From Opitutales bacterium (lineage in GTDB: Bacteria > Verrucomicrobiota > Verrucomicrobiia > Opitutales > Coraliomargaritaceae), in assembly GCA_018607135.1 (NCBI GenBank), contig JABBCA010000070.1, forward strand, positions 26,647-90,646: a DNA stretch of 64,000 nt, in the 5' to 3' direction. Under the pieces are notes generated by a model. That model saw nothing but the letters and a program-made list of their open reading frames with translations, had not been told where the DNA came from and searched no databases. The stretch's first letter is position 1; every line of letters begins with the position of its first letter. Positions 56,324-64,000 of this stretch are shown one piece after another. Made by a program: the position numbers and the translations under genes.

Positions 56324-58720
56324 ATGATCCACTTTGTGAAACGATACTACCATTGGCTGCATGGCAAATGGCCTGCAGGAACTGTTGAAAAGCTACCCGT
56401 CGTTGGCGAAGCAGGTCTGACAAATGTCAATGGAGTTCGAGTCGTGGGGGATCTCTCGGGTGTGCCGCTTTTGAAGTTTTCGTCTGAAACAGGAACTGCA
56501 GCTGTGCGAGCGATTATGGCTGAAGGTAATTTCCCCAGCGAGCGCGGCTCCAAAGACGAGGGCGTTTACGATGTGGTTATCATCGGAGCAGGAGTCTCCG
56601 GCATTTCAGCGGCGATGGAAGCCAAGAAGGCGGGCCTGAGTTATTTGCTGCTTGAGGCGAGTCAAATTTTCTCGACGGTCGCTAATTTTCCTAAAGGTAA
56701 GCCGATCTTTACCTACCCTACTGAGATGACCCCCTCGGGTGGCATTCAATATGGTGAGCAGTCGGGTGTGAAGGAATCGCTTCTGCAAGACATGCGCGAG
56801 CAGGTTCAAGCTGCGGGGATAGAGATCACTGAGGGGCGAATTGAGTCCATTCAAAAGTTGGGCAAATTTTTTGAGTTGAAAAATGCCGCTTCCAAGGAGG
56901 AGCAAACATGGAAGGCGCTTCGAGTCATTGTTGGTATCGGGCGATCTGGTAATTTTCGCAAATTAGGCGTGCCTGGTGAAGATATGGATAAGGTGATGAA
57001 CCGCCTGCATGATCCGAAAGACTTTTGTGGTAAGCATGTCGCCGTCGTGGGTGGAGGTGACAGCGCCGCTGAGGCAGCCATCGCGCTTGCTGCTTGTGGT
57101 GCGCATGTCACATTAAGTTACCGTAAGCCAGAGCTCAACCGGCCTAAGCCCGAAAATGTCGAGAAGGTGATGCAACTCGCAGCCGATCCTTGCGCAGAAG
57201 TGGCAGTAAACCATCCAAGTTCCGAGCGGGTGACGACTGCGGTCAGTTCTGAGAGCCGAGAGGGAGAGCCTGGTTGCCTTAATTTGGAATTGGGCACACA
57301 GCCTTCACGGATTACCGAGAATTCATTGTTTATAGAAGCCCAGGACGGTAAGGAAAAAGAAATTCCGAATGATGCCGTTTTTGCAATGATTGGCCGAGAA
57401 GCGCCACTGGACTTTTTTAGACGCTCTGGGGTGAAGATTCTGGGAGATCGTGGCGCAAAGTGGTGGATCACGATTCTTGCTTCGCTAACGTTTTGTATCT
57501 GGCTCTATCACTGGAAAAAATATCTGATTCCTGGATGGAATCCCGGTGAGCTATGGAACTGGATCGCGACTTGGACAGATGGGCTGAAGGCGGCTGCGAA
57601 TGATGAGAGTAGTTTTTTCTACACTTTAAAGGGTGCCGCGAGCGGACGTTCCTTTTACTACAGTTTAGCCTATTGTTTGTGTGTCACCATTTTCGGGATA
57701 CGGCGAATGCGAAGGCGGCGCACGCCTTACGTGAAGTTGCAGACGACTACTCTGGCTTTGATTCAATGGATACCGCTCTTTATTCTGCCAGAATTGTTAC
57801 TTCCATATCTGGGCCGTAATGGCGTCTTCGATGCTGGCCTCGGTGCCTTCATCGCTGAGCATTTTTTCCCAGGGGGGAGTTATTGGCGTGCATATGGCTT
57901 TATTTTAGCCTGGCCGCTGGCGGTCTTTAATTGGTTCACCGATGCGCCGATTTGGGGTTGGTTGATCCTTGGGGCGATTCAAACCTTTGTGATCATTCCA
58001 TGGATGGTGCGTCGCTGGGGCAAGGGAGCGTATTGTGGCTGGGTGTGCTCTTGTGGTGCGCTTGCGGAAACGATGGGGGATGCCCATCGTCATAAAATGC
58101 CGCATGGCCCAAAGGTGAACCTGCTGAATATGATCGGGCAGGTGTTCCTCTGGTTCGCGGCGATCATTATGATTTTCCGTGTGCTGGGTTGGGTTCTTCC
58201 AGAGCCGGAGGGCGGTAAGAATTTCTTTTCGGGCATCTACTATTTCTTAGCTTACGGCTGGCCGCTCAAAGAAAATGGCCTGCCGGTTCTAAGTTATAAC
58301 TATCTCGTTGATCTGATCTTTGCAGGTATTCTTGGAGTGGCGTTTTACTTTCATTTTTCGGGCCGTGTGTGGTGTCGGTTTGCATGCCCGCTGGCAGCAT
58401 TGATGCACCTGTATGCGCGTTTTACAAAGTTTCGTATCTTCGCCGAAAAAAAGAAGTGTATTTCCTGTAATGTGTGCACCTCTGTCTGCCATCAAGGAAT
58501 TGATATTATGAATTTCGCGAACAAGGGCTTGCCGATGGAAGATCCCGAGTGTGTGCGTTGTTCGGCTTGTGTGCAGTCGTGTCCTACCGGAGTATTGAGC
58601 TTCGGTCGGTTCGATGATAAGGGTGGCATTATTTATGATACGCTCGTAGCATCGAGTGTTCGTATGCAGGAAACTCATGAGCAATCGCCAGTAGATCAAT
58701 TACTGGCTGGTAAATTATAA
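56324..58720 (+). CDS. thioredoxin-reductase-like flavoprotein fused to a NapH-like polyferredoxin membrane domain
   Basis: A 798-residue fusion. The first about 380 residues are a two-dinucleotide-fold flavoenzyme: VVIIGAGVSGISAAMEAKKA (FAD) and HVAVVGGGDSAAEAAIALAA (NAD(P)H). The CxxC disulfide of true thioredoxin reductases is absent. Several membrane helices follow (WWITILASLTFCIWLYHW onward). A cysteine-rich loop GAYCGWVCSCGALAETMG and RVWCRFACPLAALMHLYARF are NapH/CcoG-like. Two 4Fe-4S motifs close it (CISCNVCTSVCHQG and CVRCSACVQSCPTG). It would move electrons from NAD(P)H through the membrane. In this locus it could reduce or oxidise an arsenic or lipid intermediate, or supply ArsS; this is inference. 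Last gene of the tight run starting at 54783. Confidence 0.85.
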   Translation: MIHFVKRYYHWLHGKWPAGTVEKLPVVGEAGLTNVNGVRVVGDLSGVPLLKFSSETGTAAVRAIMAEGNFPSERGSKDEGVYDVVIIGAGVSGISAAMEAKKAGLSYLLLEASQIFSTVANFPKGKPIFTYPTEMTPSGGIQYGEQSGVKESLLQDMREQVQAAGIEITEGRIESIQKLGKFFELKNAASKEEQTWKALRVIVGIGRSGNFRKLGVPGEDMDKVMNRLHDPKDFCGKHVAVVGGGDSAAEAAIALAACGAHVTLSYRKPELNRPKPENVEKVMQLAADPCAEVAVNHPSSERVTTAVSSESREGEPGCLNLELGTQPSRITENSLFIEAQDGKEKEIPNDAVFAMIGREAPLDFFRRSGVKILGDRGAKWWITILASLTFCIWLYHWKKYLIPGWNPGELWNWIATWTDGLKAAANDESSFFYTLKGAASGRSFYYSLAYCLCVTIFGIRRMRRRRTPYVKLQTTTLALIQWIPLFILPELLLPYLGRNGVFDAGLGAFIAEHFFPGGSYWRAYGFILAWPLAVFNWFTDAPIWGWLILGAIQTFVIIPWMVRRWGKGAYCGWVCSCGALAETMGDAHRHKMPHGPKVNLLNMIGQVFLWFAAIIMIFRVLGWVLPEPEGGKNFFSGIYYFLAYGWPLKENGLPVLSYNYLVDLIFAGILGVAFYFHFSGRVWCRFACPLAALMHLYARFTKFRIFAEKKKCISCNVCTSVCHQGIDIMNFANKGLPMEDPECVRCSACVQSCPTGVLSFGRFDDKGGIIYDTLVASSVRMQETHEQSPVDQLLAGKL

Positions 58721-58970
58721 AATTAGATAGATGCAGCATTGTTTATTAGCATGCAGTGTGCGAGCTTGCTTGCGCCCTCAGAGGCTTGGTCTTAATCCTA
58801 CTCTTAAATCGAGCCGTTGGAAGGTGAAGACTGATGGAAACAGGGAAGATTATGATTCAGAGTCAGATTATGATTAAGAAAAAATACATGGGGGTCTCGG
58901 TAGGCGTTTTGCTGGTCCAGGACGCCTGCGCAAACGCAGACGCCACAGCTGAAATCGTATTACTTTAACC
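58721..58970. other. intergenic region with repeat remnants before the GT2 gene
   Basis: 250 bp without a supported gene. It holds CTTAATCCTACTCTTAAATC at 58791-58810 and the inverse-type GATTATGATTCAG at 58848-58860 followed by GATTATGATTAAG (58866-58878). Together they form a loose inverted pair. A GC-rich hairpin-like stretch (CTGCGCAAACGCAG) lies at 58926-58939. Confidence 0.5.
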
Positions 58971-60446
58971 ATGGATATTTTAAGCACGGTCATCTTACTC
59001 GCCTATACAAGCTGCAGTCTCTTGCTGTTACTCTATGGCTTGAATACCTATGTCATTATTCATTTGTTCCTGCGTAAGCGCAGCGCGAATGCAGTCAGCG
59101 ATGCTGCGACTGAACAGTCGTATGAGGATCGTTTCGATAGCTTGGATTGCTTGCCTGTGGTGACGACGCAGATTCCGTTGTTTAATGAAATCAATGTTGC
59201 TGAACGCGTGATTCGGGCAGTCGCTGCAATCGATTACCCGCAGGCAAAGCATGAGATACAAATACTAGATGATTCAGATGATGAAACTTGCGCGTTGGTC
59301 GATCAAGTTGCCGCTGAGCTTTGTGAGCAAGGGCATTGGGTCGAGGTCTTTCGTCGTGAGAATCGAATTGGCTACAAAGCGGGCGCCTTAGAGGCGGGGA
59401 TGGCTGTTTGTAAGGGTGAATTTATAGCGATTTTCGATAGCGATTTTATACCTCCAAATGACTTTTTACGTCGTAGCTTGCCGCACCTGTGGAATGATGA
59501 TCGCTGTGCCTTGGTCCAGGCGCGTTGGGATCACATCAATCAAAATGATTCCTGGCTCACGAAGGCTCAGGCGATGGGCATTGATGGGCATTTTGTAGTC
59601 GAGCAAACCGCTCGAAATCGGAATGGGTTGTTTATGAATTTCTGTGGCACAGCTGGTGTTTGGCGTCGTGCCGCCATTGAAGATGCAGGCAATTGGGAGC
59701 ATGACACCATTACTGAAGACCTTGATCTGTCTTATCGCGCACAGCTTAAGGGGTGGCGTTTTCATTACTTGCCGAGCCTCTTAGTGCCGGCGGAATTGCC
59801 CACGACTTACAGTGCCTTCAAAAGTCAGCAATATCGCTGGGCAAAGGGCTCAATGCAGACGGCACGCAAGATGTTGCCCCGCGTGTGGAAGTCGAAATGC
59901 TCAGTATTTGAAAAAATTCAAGCAACGGTTCATTTAACACATTACAGTTTGCACCTACAAATGGCATTTTTGTCGCTGTTAGTGTTGCCACTTATTCTAA
60001 GTCATCGTGAGGGGATCGCCCTCTATCAATCGGCATTGTTTTTAACGCTGTTGGTGCCTGCTGCCCTAGGGCCGAGTTTGGGTTATGTGGTGTGCCAATA
60101 TTACGGGCATCCAGAAGATTGGAAAGAGCGTGTGCTGCGCTTGCCGTATCTACTTGTGGTCGGTTTTGGTATTTGCCTCTCAAATGGTAAGGCTGTGTTG
60201 GAGGGTTTGTTTGGAAACGATAGCACTTTTGTGCGCACTCCAAAAGCAGGAGGGCAGAGCGTGAAGCACTATAAAGTGAAGCGTCATTGGTTGCCGCAAA
60301 TTGAGGTTCTATTGGCAGTATACTGTGCGCTTACGATTGCCGTATTGTTTTCCGTTAAACAGTATGGGTTGATTCCCTTTGTCGTGATTTATGCGCTAGG
60401 ATTCGGAGTGGTTGGAAGTAAAAGTTTACGTGAGGCGCGGGTGTAG
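58971..60446 (+). CDS. membrane GT2 glycosyltransferase, CESA/GlcCer-synthase-like
   Basis: A 491-residue processive-type GT2. One N-terminal membrane helix (residues about 1-30) precedes the catalytic domain. Motifs: TTQIPLFNEINVAERVI, ILDDSDDETCALV (first Asp), AIFDSDFIPPNDF (DxD), DTITEDLDLSYRAQLKGWRF (TED base) and SQQYRWAKGSMQTA (QxxRW). Three or four hydrophobic segments follow (MAFLSLLVLPLIL and beyond). This D-DxD-D-QxxRW set is that of bacterial CslA/cellulose-synthase-like and glycolipid enzymes. It likely adds sugar to a lipid or glycan acceptor using NDP-sugar. Because arsenosugars can occur as lipids, a role here is possible but unproven. Confidence 0.85.
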   Translation: MDILSTVILLAYTSCSLLLLLYGLNTYVIIHLFLRKRSANAVSDAATEQSYEDRFDSLDCLPVVTTQIPLFNEINVAERVIRAVAAIDYPQAKHEIQILDDSDDETCALVDQVAAELCEQGHWVEVFRRENRIGYKAGALEAGMAVCKGEFIAIFDSDFIPPNDFLRRSLPHLWNDDRCALVQARWDHINQNDSWLTKAQAMGIDGHFVVEQTARNRNGLFMNFCGTAGVWRRAAIEDAGNWEHDTITEDLDLSYRAQLKGWRFHYLPSLLVPAELPTTYSAFKSQQYRWAKGSMQTARKMLPRVWKSKCSVFEKIQATVHLTHYSLHLQMAFLSLLVLPLILSHREGIALYQSALFLTLLVPAALGPSLGYVVCQYYGHPEDWKERVLRLPYLLVVGFGICLSNGKAVLEGLFGNDSTFVRTPKAGGQSVKHYKVKRHWLPQIEVLLAVYCALTIAVLFSVKQYGLIPFVVIYALGFGVVGSKSLREARV

Positions 60447-60479
60447 TGGTATTTCCTTTTGGTTTATTTGTGTCAAATC

Positions 60480-60577
60480 GTAGCACGTGCTTCCCGCAGG
60501 GAGCGCGTTTGGCCGAGCAGAATGACCGATCAGGTTGTCTGACGCGCTCGATGCTGCGCATAGAAGCACGTGCTACA
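60480..60577. repeat. palindromic dispersed repeat, copy B (about 98 bp)
   Basis: The outer arms 60480-60493 and 60563-60576 are exact 14-bp inverse copies (GTAGCACGTGCTTC). The element read on the minus strand aligns over its length with copy A at 50955-51050, including the interior GCAGCATCG, GATCGGTC and GGGAAGCACGTGCTAC parts. It lies between the CESA-like GT2 gene and the fused glycosyltransferase gene, in the opposite orientation to copy A. Confidence 0.8.
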
Positions 60578-60609
60578 CATCAAATACGTGCTGGACGCTA
60601 GTCGCGACT

Positions 60610-62652
60610 ATGAATGCACGTATTAAAGCCTGGCTCGCGCTTTTATTTGCCGCCTGTGGATGCGCGTTCACTTACAGCTTAGTGGCGCCTGTCTTTAATG
60701 CAGCAACTGCTTGGCGTATTGTCCTGTTTGCGGCTCTGGGTGTTTTTGCTATTGGACTGGTTCTTTTAACGCCTCGTTTCAAAGGTGCGCGTTTCGCTGT
60801 AGGTGGAATTTGGATACCTGCTATGTTGTTGCGGCTAGCTTTATTGCCAACTGGGCCTTCGGACGACTTAAATCGCTACCTGTGGGAAGGGCGGTTAGTT
60901 GCAGATGGTGTCAGCCCATATGCACAGACTGCGGATGCTGAATCGCTGGTGGAGTATCGCGATGTGTATTGGGAAGCCATGAATCACAAAGATAAGCCGA
61001 CGGCGTATCCACCTTTGGCCGAGTTGTTATTCGCAGGGCTTGCCACAGTCGCCTATCATCCCCTCGCATTTAAATTGGTTTTTGTGTTGGCTGACTGCTT
61101 GGTGATTGCGGGGATTCTTTCCATCTTACGTATGCGAGGTTTGTCGGAGGCGTATGCTGGGCTTTATGCATTCAACCCAGTGGTCTTACTTTCTTTTGCA
61201 GGAGAAGGGCACTTCGATGTTCTGATGATTGCTTCGCTGGTATGGGCGGTGTGGGCGTATGATCAGAAGCGTTACTATTTGGCGGTTGTCTTCGCCTCGC
61301 TTGCGACGGGTATCAAGTGGGTCACCTTGCCACTGATTCCTTTTTTCGCTGGTGGTGGCTTTCGGTGGCTTCGGAATGAGATGGTCGCCAAGCTAAGCGC
61401 CTACATGTTACTTTCCGTGTTGGTTTTATTGCTGCCAGCTGTATTCTTTTGGGATTCGCTGAGTGCGCTGGTGCAGGGGCTGTTTGCATTTGGTGGAACG
61501 CGTAGCTTCAACGGACCCGTTTACGATGTATTGTTGCACGGGCTAGAGCTGTCCAGAGGGGCCTGTTCCCTCGTCGTTTTGGCGCTGTTTGCGAGTGTCG
61601 TTTTTTGGCGCTGGCATCAGCGCACTCAATCTCCAGTGGATTCGCACATTCGTTGGATATTGGGAGCGTTGATCGTCCTTTCACCTACAGTGCATTTTTG
61701 GTATATCGCATGGATTCTGCCGTTTGTTTGTTTGCGGCCTAGCCTCCCTTGGCTGGTCTTATCTGTAAGCAGCTCGGTTTATTTCTTTGTTTGGAAGAAT
61801 CCAGATTGGGGCTTGAGTGTGGGGCAGCGTTGGCTGTTTTGGGCGCCTTTTTTCCTATCATTGATTTACGAGTTGTGGAGCACGCGCGGGCGGGTGTTGT
61901 TTCCCGCTCGAAGGCAGATAATCGATGCGCCTACGCTTTCAGTGGTGATCCCGACTTTGAATGTTGCGGATCAGTTGCCCACTGCTTTGGCGAGTGTCGC
62001 AGGGCAGTCGCTTCAAGCCAATGAAGTGATTTGCGTGGATGCGGGTTCGACTGACGGCACTCTCGTAGTGATTGAAGCGAGCAAGCTGGAGGTGAAGTGT
62101 CTTGTATCTCCTCCGGGCAGGGGGCAGCAGATTGCTGCGGGAGTTGAGGCGGCCACTTCTGATTGGGTTTGTGTGTTGCATGCGGATGCACGCCTTGAGG
62201 CAAGTTCACTTGAATGCTTGAGGCGAGCGATTGCTGCAGACCCTACAATTATTGGGGGATGCTTTGGGCAACGTTTTGCAGATAACCAAGCTGAGCTACT
62301 ACCAATCGAACTGCTCAATGACGGGCGTGCACTGTTTACGCGGACCGCTTTTGGTGATCAGACGCAGTTTTTTCATCGCGAGACTGCGGTGACGCGTAAC
62401 TTGATGCCAAAGCAACCACTGATGGAGGATGTTGAGTCCAGCTGGCGAGTGCGGGAAGCAGGAGGCTTTGCCTTTTTAGGTCAGCCGTGTGCGGTGAGTC
62501 ATCGGGGCTGGAAGGCAAGTGCTTGGCTGCAGCGCTTTCGCTTGGTGATGCGCCTCGTGTCCCGGTATCGCCTCGCCCGGCTTCGATCTCGCCCGTTTGC
62601 CGAAGCCCTCAGTCATGAGTTGTATGATGAATACTATAAAAGCGGGAAATAA
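60610..62652 (+). CDS. fusion of a GT87-like polytopic glycosyltransferase and a TIGR04283-like GT2 arsenosugar glycosyltransferase
   Basis: From ATG 60610 the protein has 680 residues; the longer frame to 60535 runs back into the repeat element and is rejected. Residues about 1-435 have ten or more hydrophobic segments and the loop PTGPSDDLNRYLWEGRLVAD, with HKDKPTAYPPLAELLF. That is a GT-C (GT87/mannosyltransferase-like) pattern. Residues about 440-680 are a soluble GT2: LSVVIPTLNVADQLPTALAS, VDAGSTDGTLVVIEA, SPPGRGQQIAAGVEA and CVLHADARLEASSLECL, then QTQFFHRETAV. This matches TIGR04283, usually a separate gene in arsenosugar clusters. The fusion may couple sugar transfer across the membrane to arsenosugar glycosylation; that is inference. 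Confidence 0.87.
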   Translation: MNARIKAWLALLFAACGCAFTYSLVAPVFNAATAWRIVLFAALGVFAIGLVLLTPRFKGARFAVGGIWIPAMLLRLALLPTGPSDDLNRYLWEGRLVADGVSPYAQTADAESLVEYRDVYWEAMNHKDKPTAYPPLAELLFAGLATVAYHPLAFKLVFVLADCLVIAGILSILRMRGLSEAYAGLYAFNPVVLLSFAGEGHFDVLMIASLVWAVWAYDQKRYYLAVVFASLATGIKWVTLPLIPFFAGGGFRWLRNEMVAKLSAYMLLSVLVLLLPAVFFWDSLSALVQGLFAFGGTRSFNGPVYDVLLHGLELSRGACSLVVLALFASVVFWRWHQRTQSPVDSHIRWILGALIVLSPTVHFWYIAWILPFVCLRPSLPWLVLSVSSSVYFFVWKNPDWGLSVGQRWLFWAPFFLSLIYELWSTRGRVLFPARRQIIDAPTLSVVIPTLNVADQLPTALASVAGQSLQANEVICVDAGSTDGTLVVIEASKLEVKCLVSPPGRGQQIAAGVEAATSDWVCVLHADARLEASSLECLRRAIAADPTIIGGCFGQRFADNQAELLPIELLNDGRALFTRTAFGDQTQFFHRETAVTRNLMPKQPLMEDVESSWRVREAGGFAFLGQPCAVSHRGWKASAWLQRFRLVMRLVSRYRLARLRSRPFAEALSHELYDEYYKSGK

Positions 62653-62845
62653 AGTTCTGCTTTGATGCTTCTATTGATATCGTCACTGTGAATTTTACTT
62701 TATCATATTTTCATATTTGAAATGCAGCCTCTGGTTTGCCCGCTAGATCATTTATGAGTTCAGGAGAGGGCGCTGCCCACCAATTGGATTACACGCCTCG
62801 TTTTTTATATTAGCCACTAGTCACCAGTCATTACTTATTAAGCAC

Positions 62846-63991
62846 ATGAATACTCGATCTTCTGTTGAGAAACGTTACGCCGATGCGGCCAAGCAATCTG
62901 AAGCTGCGCTCTGCTGCCCTGTCGATTACGATCCGCAGTATCTCAAGGTTATCCCAGAGGAAGTGATCGAGAAGGACTACGGCTGTGGCGATCCATCGAA
63001 GTGGTTGAAGGAAGGGGAGACGGTCTTAGACTTGGGTTCTGGGACAGGTAAGATTTGCTTCATCGCGTCTCAAGTAGTCGGCGCTTCTGGTAAGGTGATA
63101 GGTGTGGACATGACCGATGATATGCTGGAGGTGGCAACGCGGAATGCTCCAATTGTTGCCGAGCGTGTGGGCTTTGAGAACGTTGAGTTTCGTAAAGGGC
63201 GGATTCAAGATTTGGCGCTTGATTTGGATTTGCTTGGCGAGGCATTGCGTAAACAGCCGGTTGCTGACGCGAATGATTTCTTAAAGTTGGATGAAATAGC
63301 TGAGGAGCTGCGCATTAAGCAGCCGCTGGTTGCGGACGATTCAATCGATGTGGTGGTTTCGAATTGTGTGCTGAACTTGGTCGAGCCAGAGCAAAAGCCG
63401 AAACTGTTTCAAGAGATCTTCAGGGTGTTAAAGCGTGGTGGTCGTGCGGTGATCTCTGATATCGTAAGTGATGAAGCGGTGCCTGAATCGATGCGTGCAG
63501 ATTCACATTTGTGGAGTGGTTGCATTTCCGGGGCATTGAGCGAAGAGGCTTTTTTGCAAGCGTTTGAAACTGCTGGATTTTATGGTATCGAACTGGTGAA
63601 ATTTGAGACAGAGCCTTGGCAGACGGTTGAAGGGATCGAGTTTCGTTCGGTGACAGTGCAGGCTTTCAAAGGTAAGCAAGGTCAGTGTTTTGAAAGAAAT
63701 CAGGCAGTTGTCTATAAGGGGCCCTACAAGTCAGTTCTGGACGATGATGGGCATCGCTACGACCGTGGCGTGCGCACCGCAGTGTGTGACAAAACCTTTC
63801 AGCTCTTGCAATCGGGGCCCTATGCGGGGCAGTTTGCCGCGCTTGAGCCATTGGAGGAAGTTGCCATAGGAGCTGCCGTGCCCTACAACTGTGCCAAGAA
63901 TTCAAGGCGTCACCCCAAGGAGACCAAGGGGCAGGATTACGATGCGACCACTGAGGCCAGAAACTGTATTGACGGGGTGGAGTGTTGTTGA
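62846..63991 (+). CDS. arsM: arsenosugar biosynthesis arsenite methyltransferase ArsM
   Basis: A 381-residue SAM methyltransferase. N-terminal ALCCPVDYDP (Cys23-24) and EKDYGCGDP (Cys47) are As(III)-binding Cys positions. Motif I is VLDLGSGTG (60-68). VVSNCVLNLVEPE carries Cys174 and HLWSGCISGALSEEAF Cys226. The four positions match the catalytic Cys set of ArsM (Cys44/72/174/224 in the Cyanidioschyzon enzyme). A segment (about 121-163) not found in compact ArsM proteins precedes Cys174. The C-terminal 100 residues have further Cys (NCAKNSRRH, GVECC at the very end). It methylates arsenite to mono- and dimethylated forms, the substrate for ArsS. ATG 62846 has no obvious promoter in the 193-bp leader. 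Confidence 0.93.
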   Translation: MNTRSSVEKRYADAAKQSEAALCCPVDYDPQYLKVIPEEVIEKDYGCGDPSKWLKEGETVLDLGSGTGKICFIASQVVGASGKVIGVDMTDDMLEVATRNAPIVAERVGFENVEFRKGRIQDLALDLDLLGEALRKQPVADANDFLKLDEIAEELRIKQPLVADDSIDVVVSNCVLNLVEPEQKPKLFQEIFRVLKRGGRAVISDIVSDEAVPESMRADSHLWSGCISGALSEEAFLQAFETAGFYGIELVKFETEPWQTVEGIEFRSVTVQAFKGKQGQCFERNQAVVYKGPYKSVLDDDGHRYDRGVRTAVCDKTFQLLQSGPYAGQFAALEPLEEVAIGAAVPYNCAKNSRRHPKETKGQDYDATTEARNCIDGVECC

Positions 63992-64000
63992 GTGCTTGAT

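Overview
The window looks like a chromosomal segment from a marine Verrucomicrobiota bacterium, most likely class Opitutae (Puniceicoccales/Coraliomargarita-like). This is inferred from a secreted protein with the verrucomicrobial form of the PEP-CTERM sorting tail, secreted modules of the verrucomicrobial type, a PPi-dependent phosphofructokinase, DUF481 and TMTC-like TPR membrane proteins, and an arsenosugar locus typical of marine organisms. No rRNA, tRNA, CRISPR array, insertion sequence or prophage was seen. Coding density is high and both strands are used in short operons.

Layout. 1-8422: surface glycan or protein-glycosylation block, with three GT39/ArnT-like polytopic proteins (one cut by the left edge and not closed by a stop), a DPM1-like GT2, a methyltransferase and a TMTC-like TPR membrane protein. 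8470-12479: DNA maintenance (uvrC, CinA, holA). 12667-15054: three secreted proteins. 15276-19987: PerR-like regulator plus sufC-sufB-sufD-sufT, an iron-sulfur assembly operon ending in a clear terminator, with two PerR-box-like palindromes upstream. 20230-23314: tandem GT39-like paralogues. 23503-26036: RNase Y and a DUF481 outer-membrane protein. 26089-34359: M3 peptidase, MECR-like reductase, a membrane hybrid histidine kinase with a degenerate receiver, leuA and a stand-alone CoaC. 34372-37404: a 1010-residue pseudokinase/PEGA/FGE-like fusion in which both enzyme domains lack catalytic residues. 37578-40337: purB and PPi-PFK, then a terminator. 40653-44865: pnuC/nadR-type NAD salvage, Dabb, ThrH, DUF4136 lipoprotein, DUF3127 and nitroreductase. 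44962-49891: a light/redox operon of class I photolyase, Fe-S photolyase, TIGR01777 epimerase and a renalase-like flavoprotein. 49904-53450: BASS transporter, YhaM-like HD nuclease, CorA.

53537-63991 is the most distinctive region. It is an arsenosugar-type locus bounded by arsS (radical SAM) and arsM (arsenite methyltransferase). Between them lie a secreted LolA-like protein, a secreted DUF547 protein, a thioredoxin-reductase-like/polyferredoxin membrane fusion, a CESA-like GT2, and a fusion of a GT87-like polytopic glycosyltransferase with a TIGR04283-like GT2 domain. arsM would methylate arsenite and ArsS would join an adenosyl-derived group to arsenic. The glycosyltransferases and membrane redox protein would be candidates for later glycosylation, lipid attachment or electron supply; those later roles are inference.

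Two homologous palindromic repeats of about 97 bp (50955-51050 and 60480-60577) lie in inverted orientation 9.5 kb apart. Several other stem-loops and short repeats occupy the intergenic spaces. All coordinates and motifs were read by eye, and family names come from motif recognition, not from database searches.
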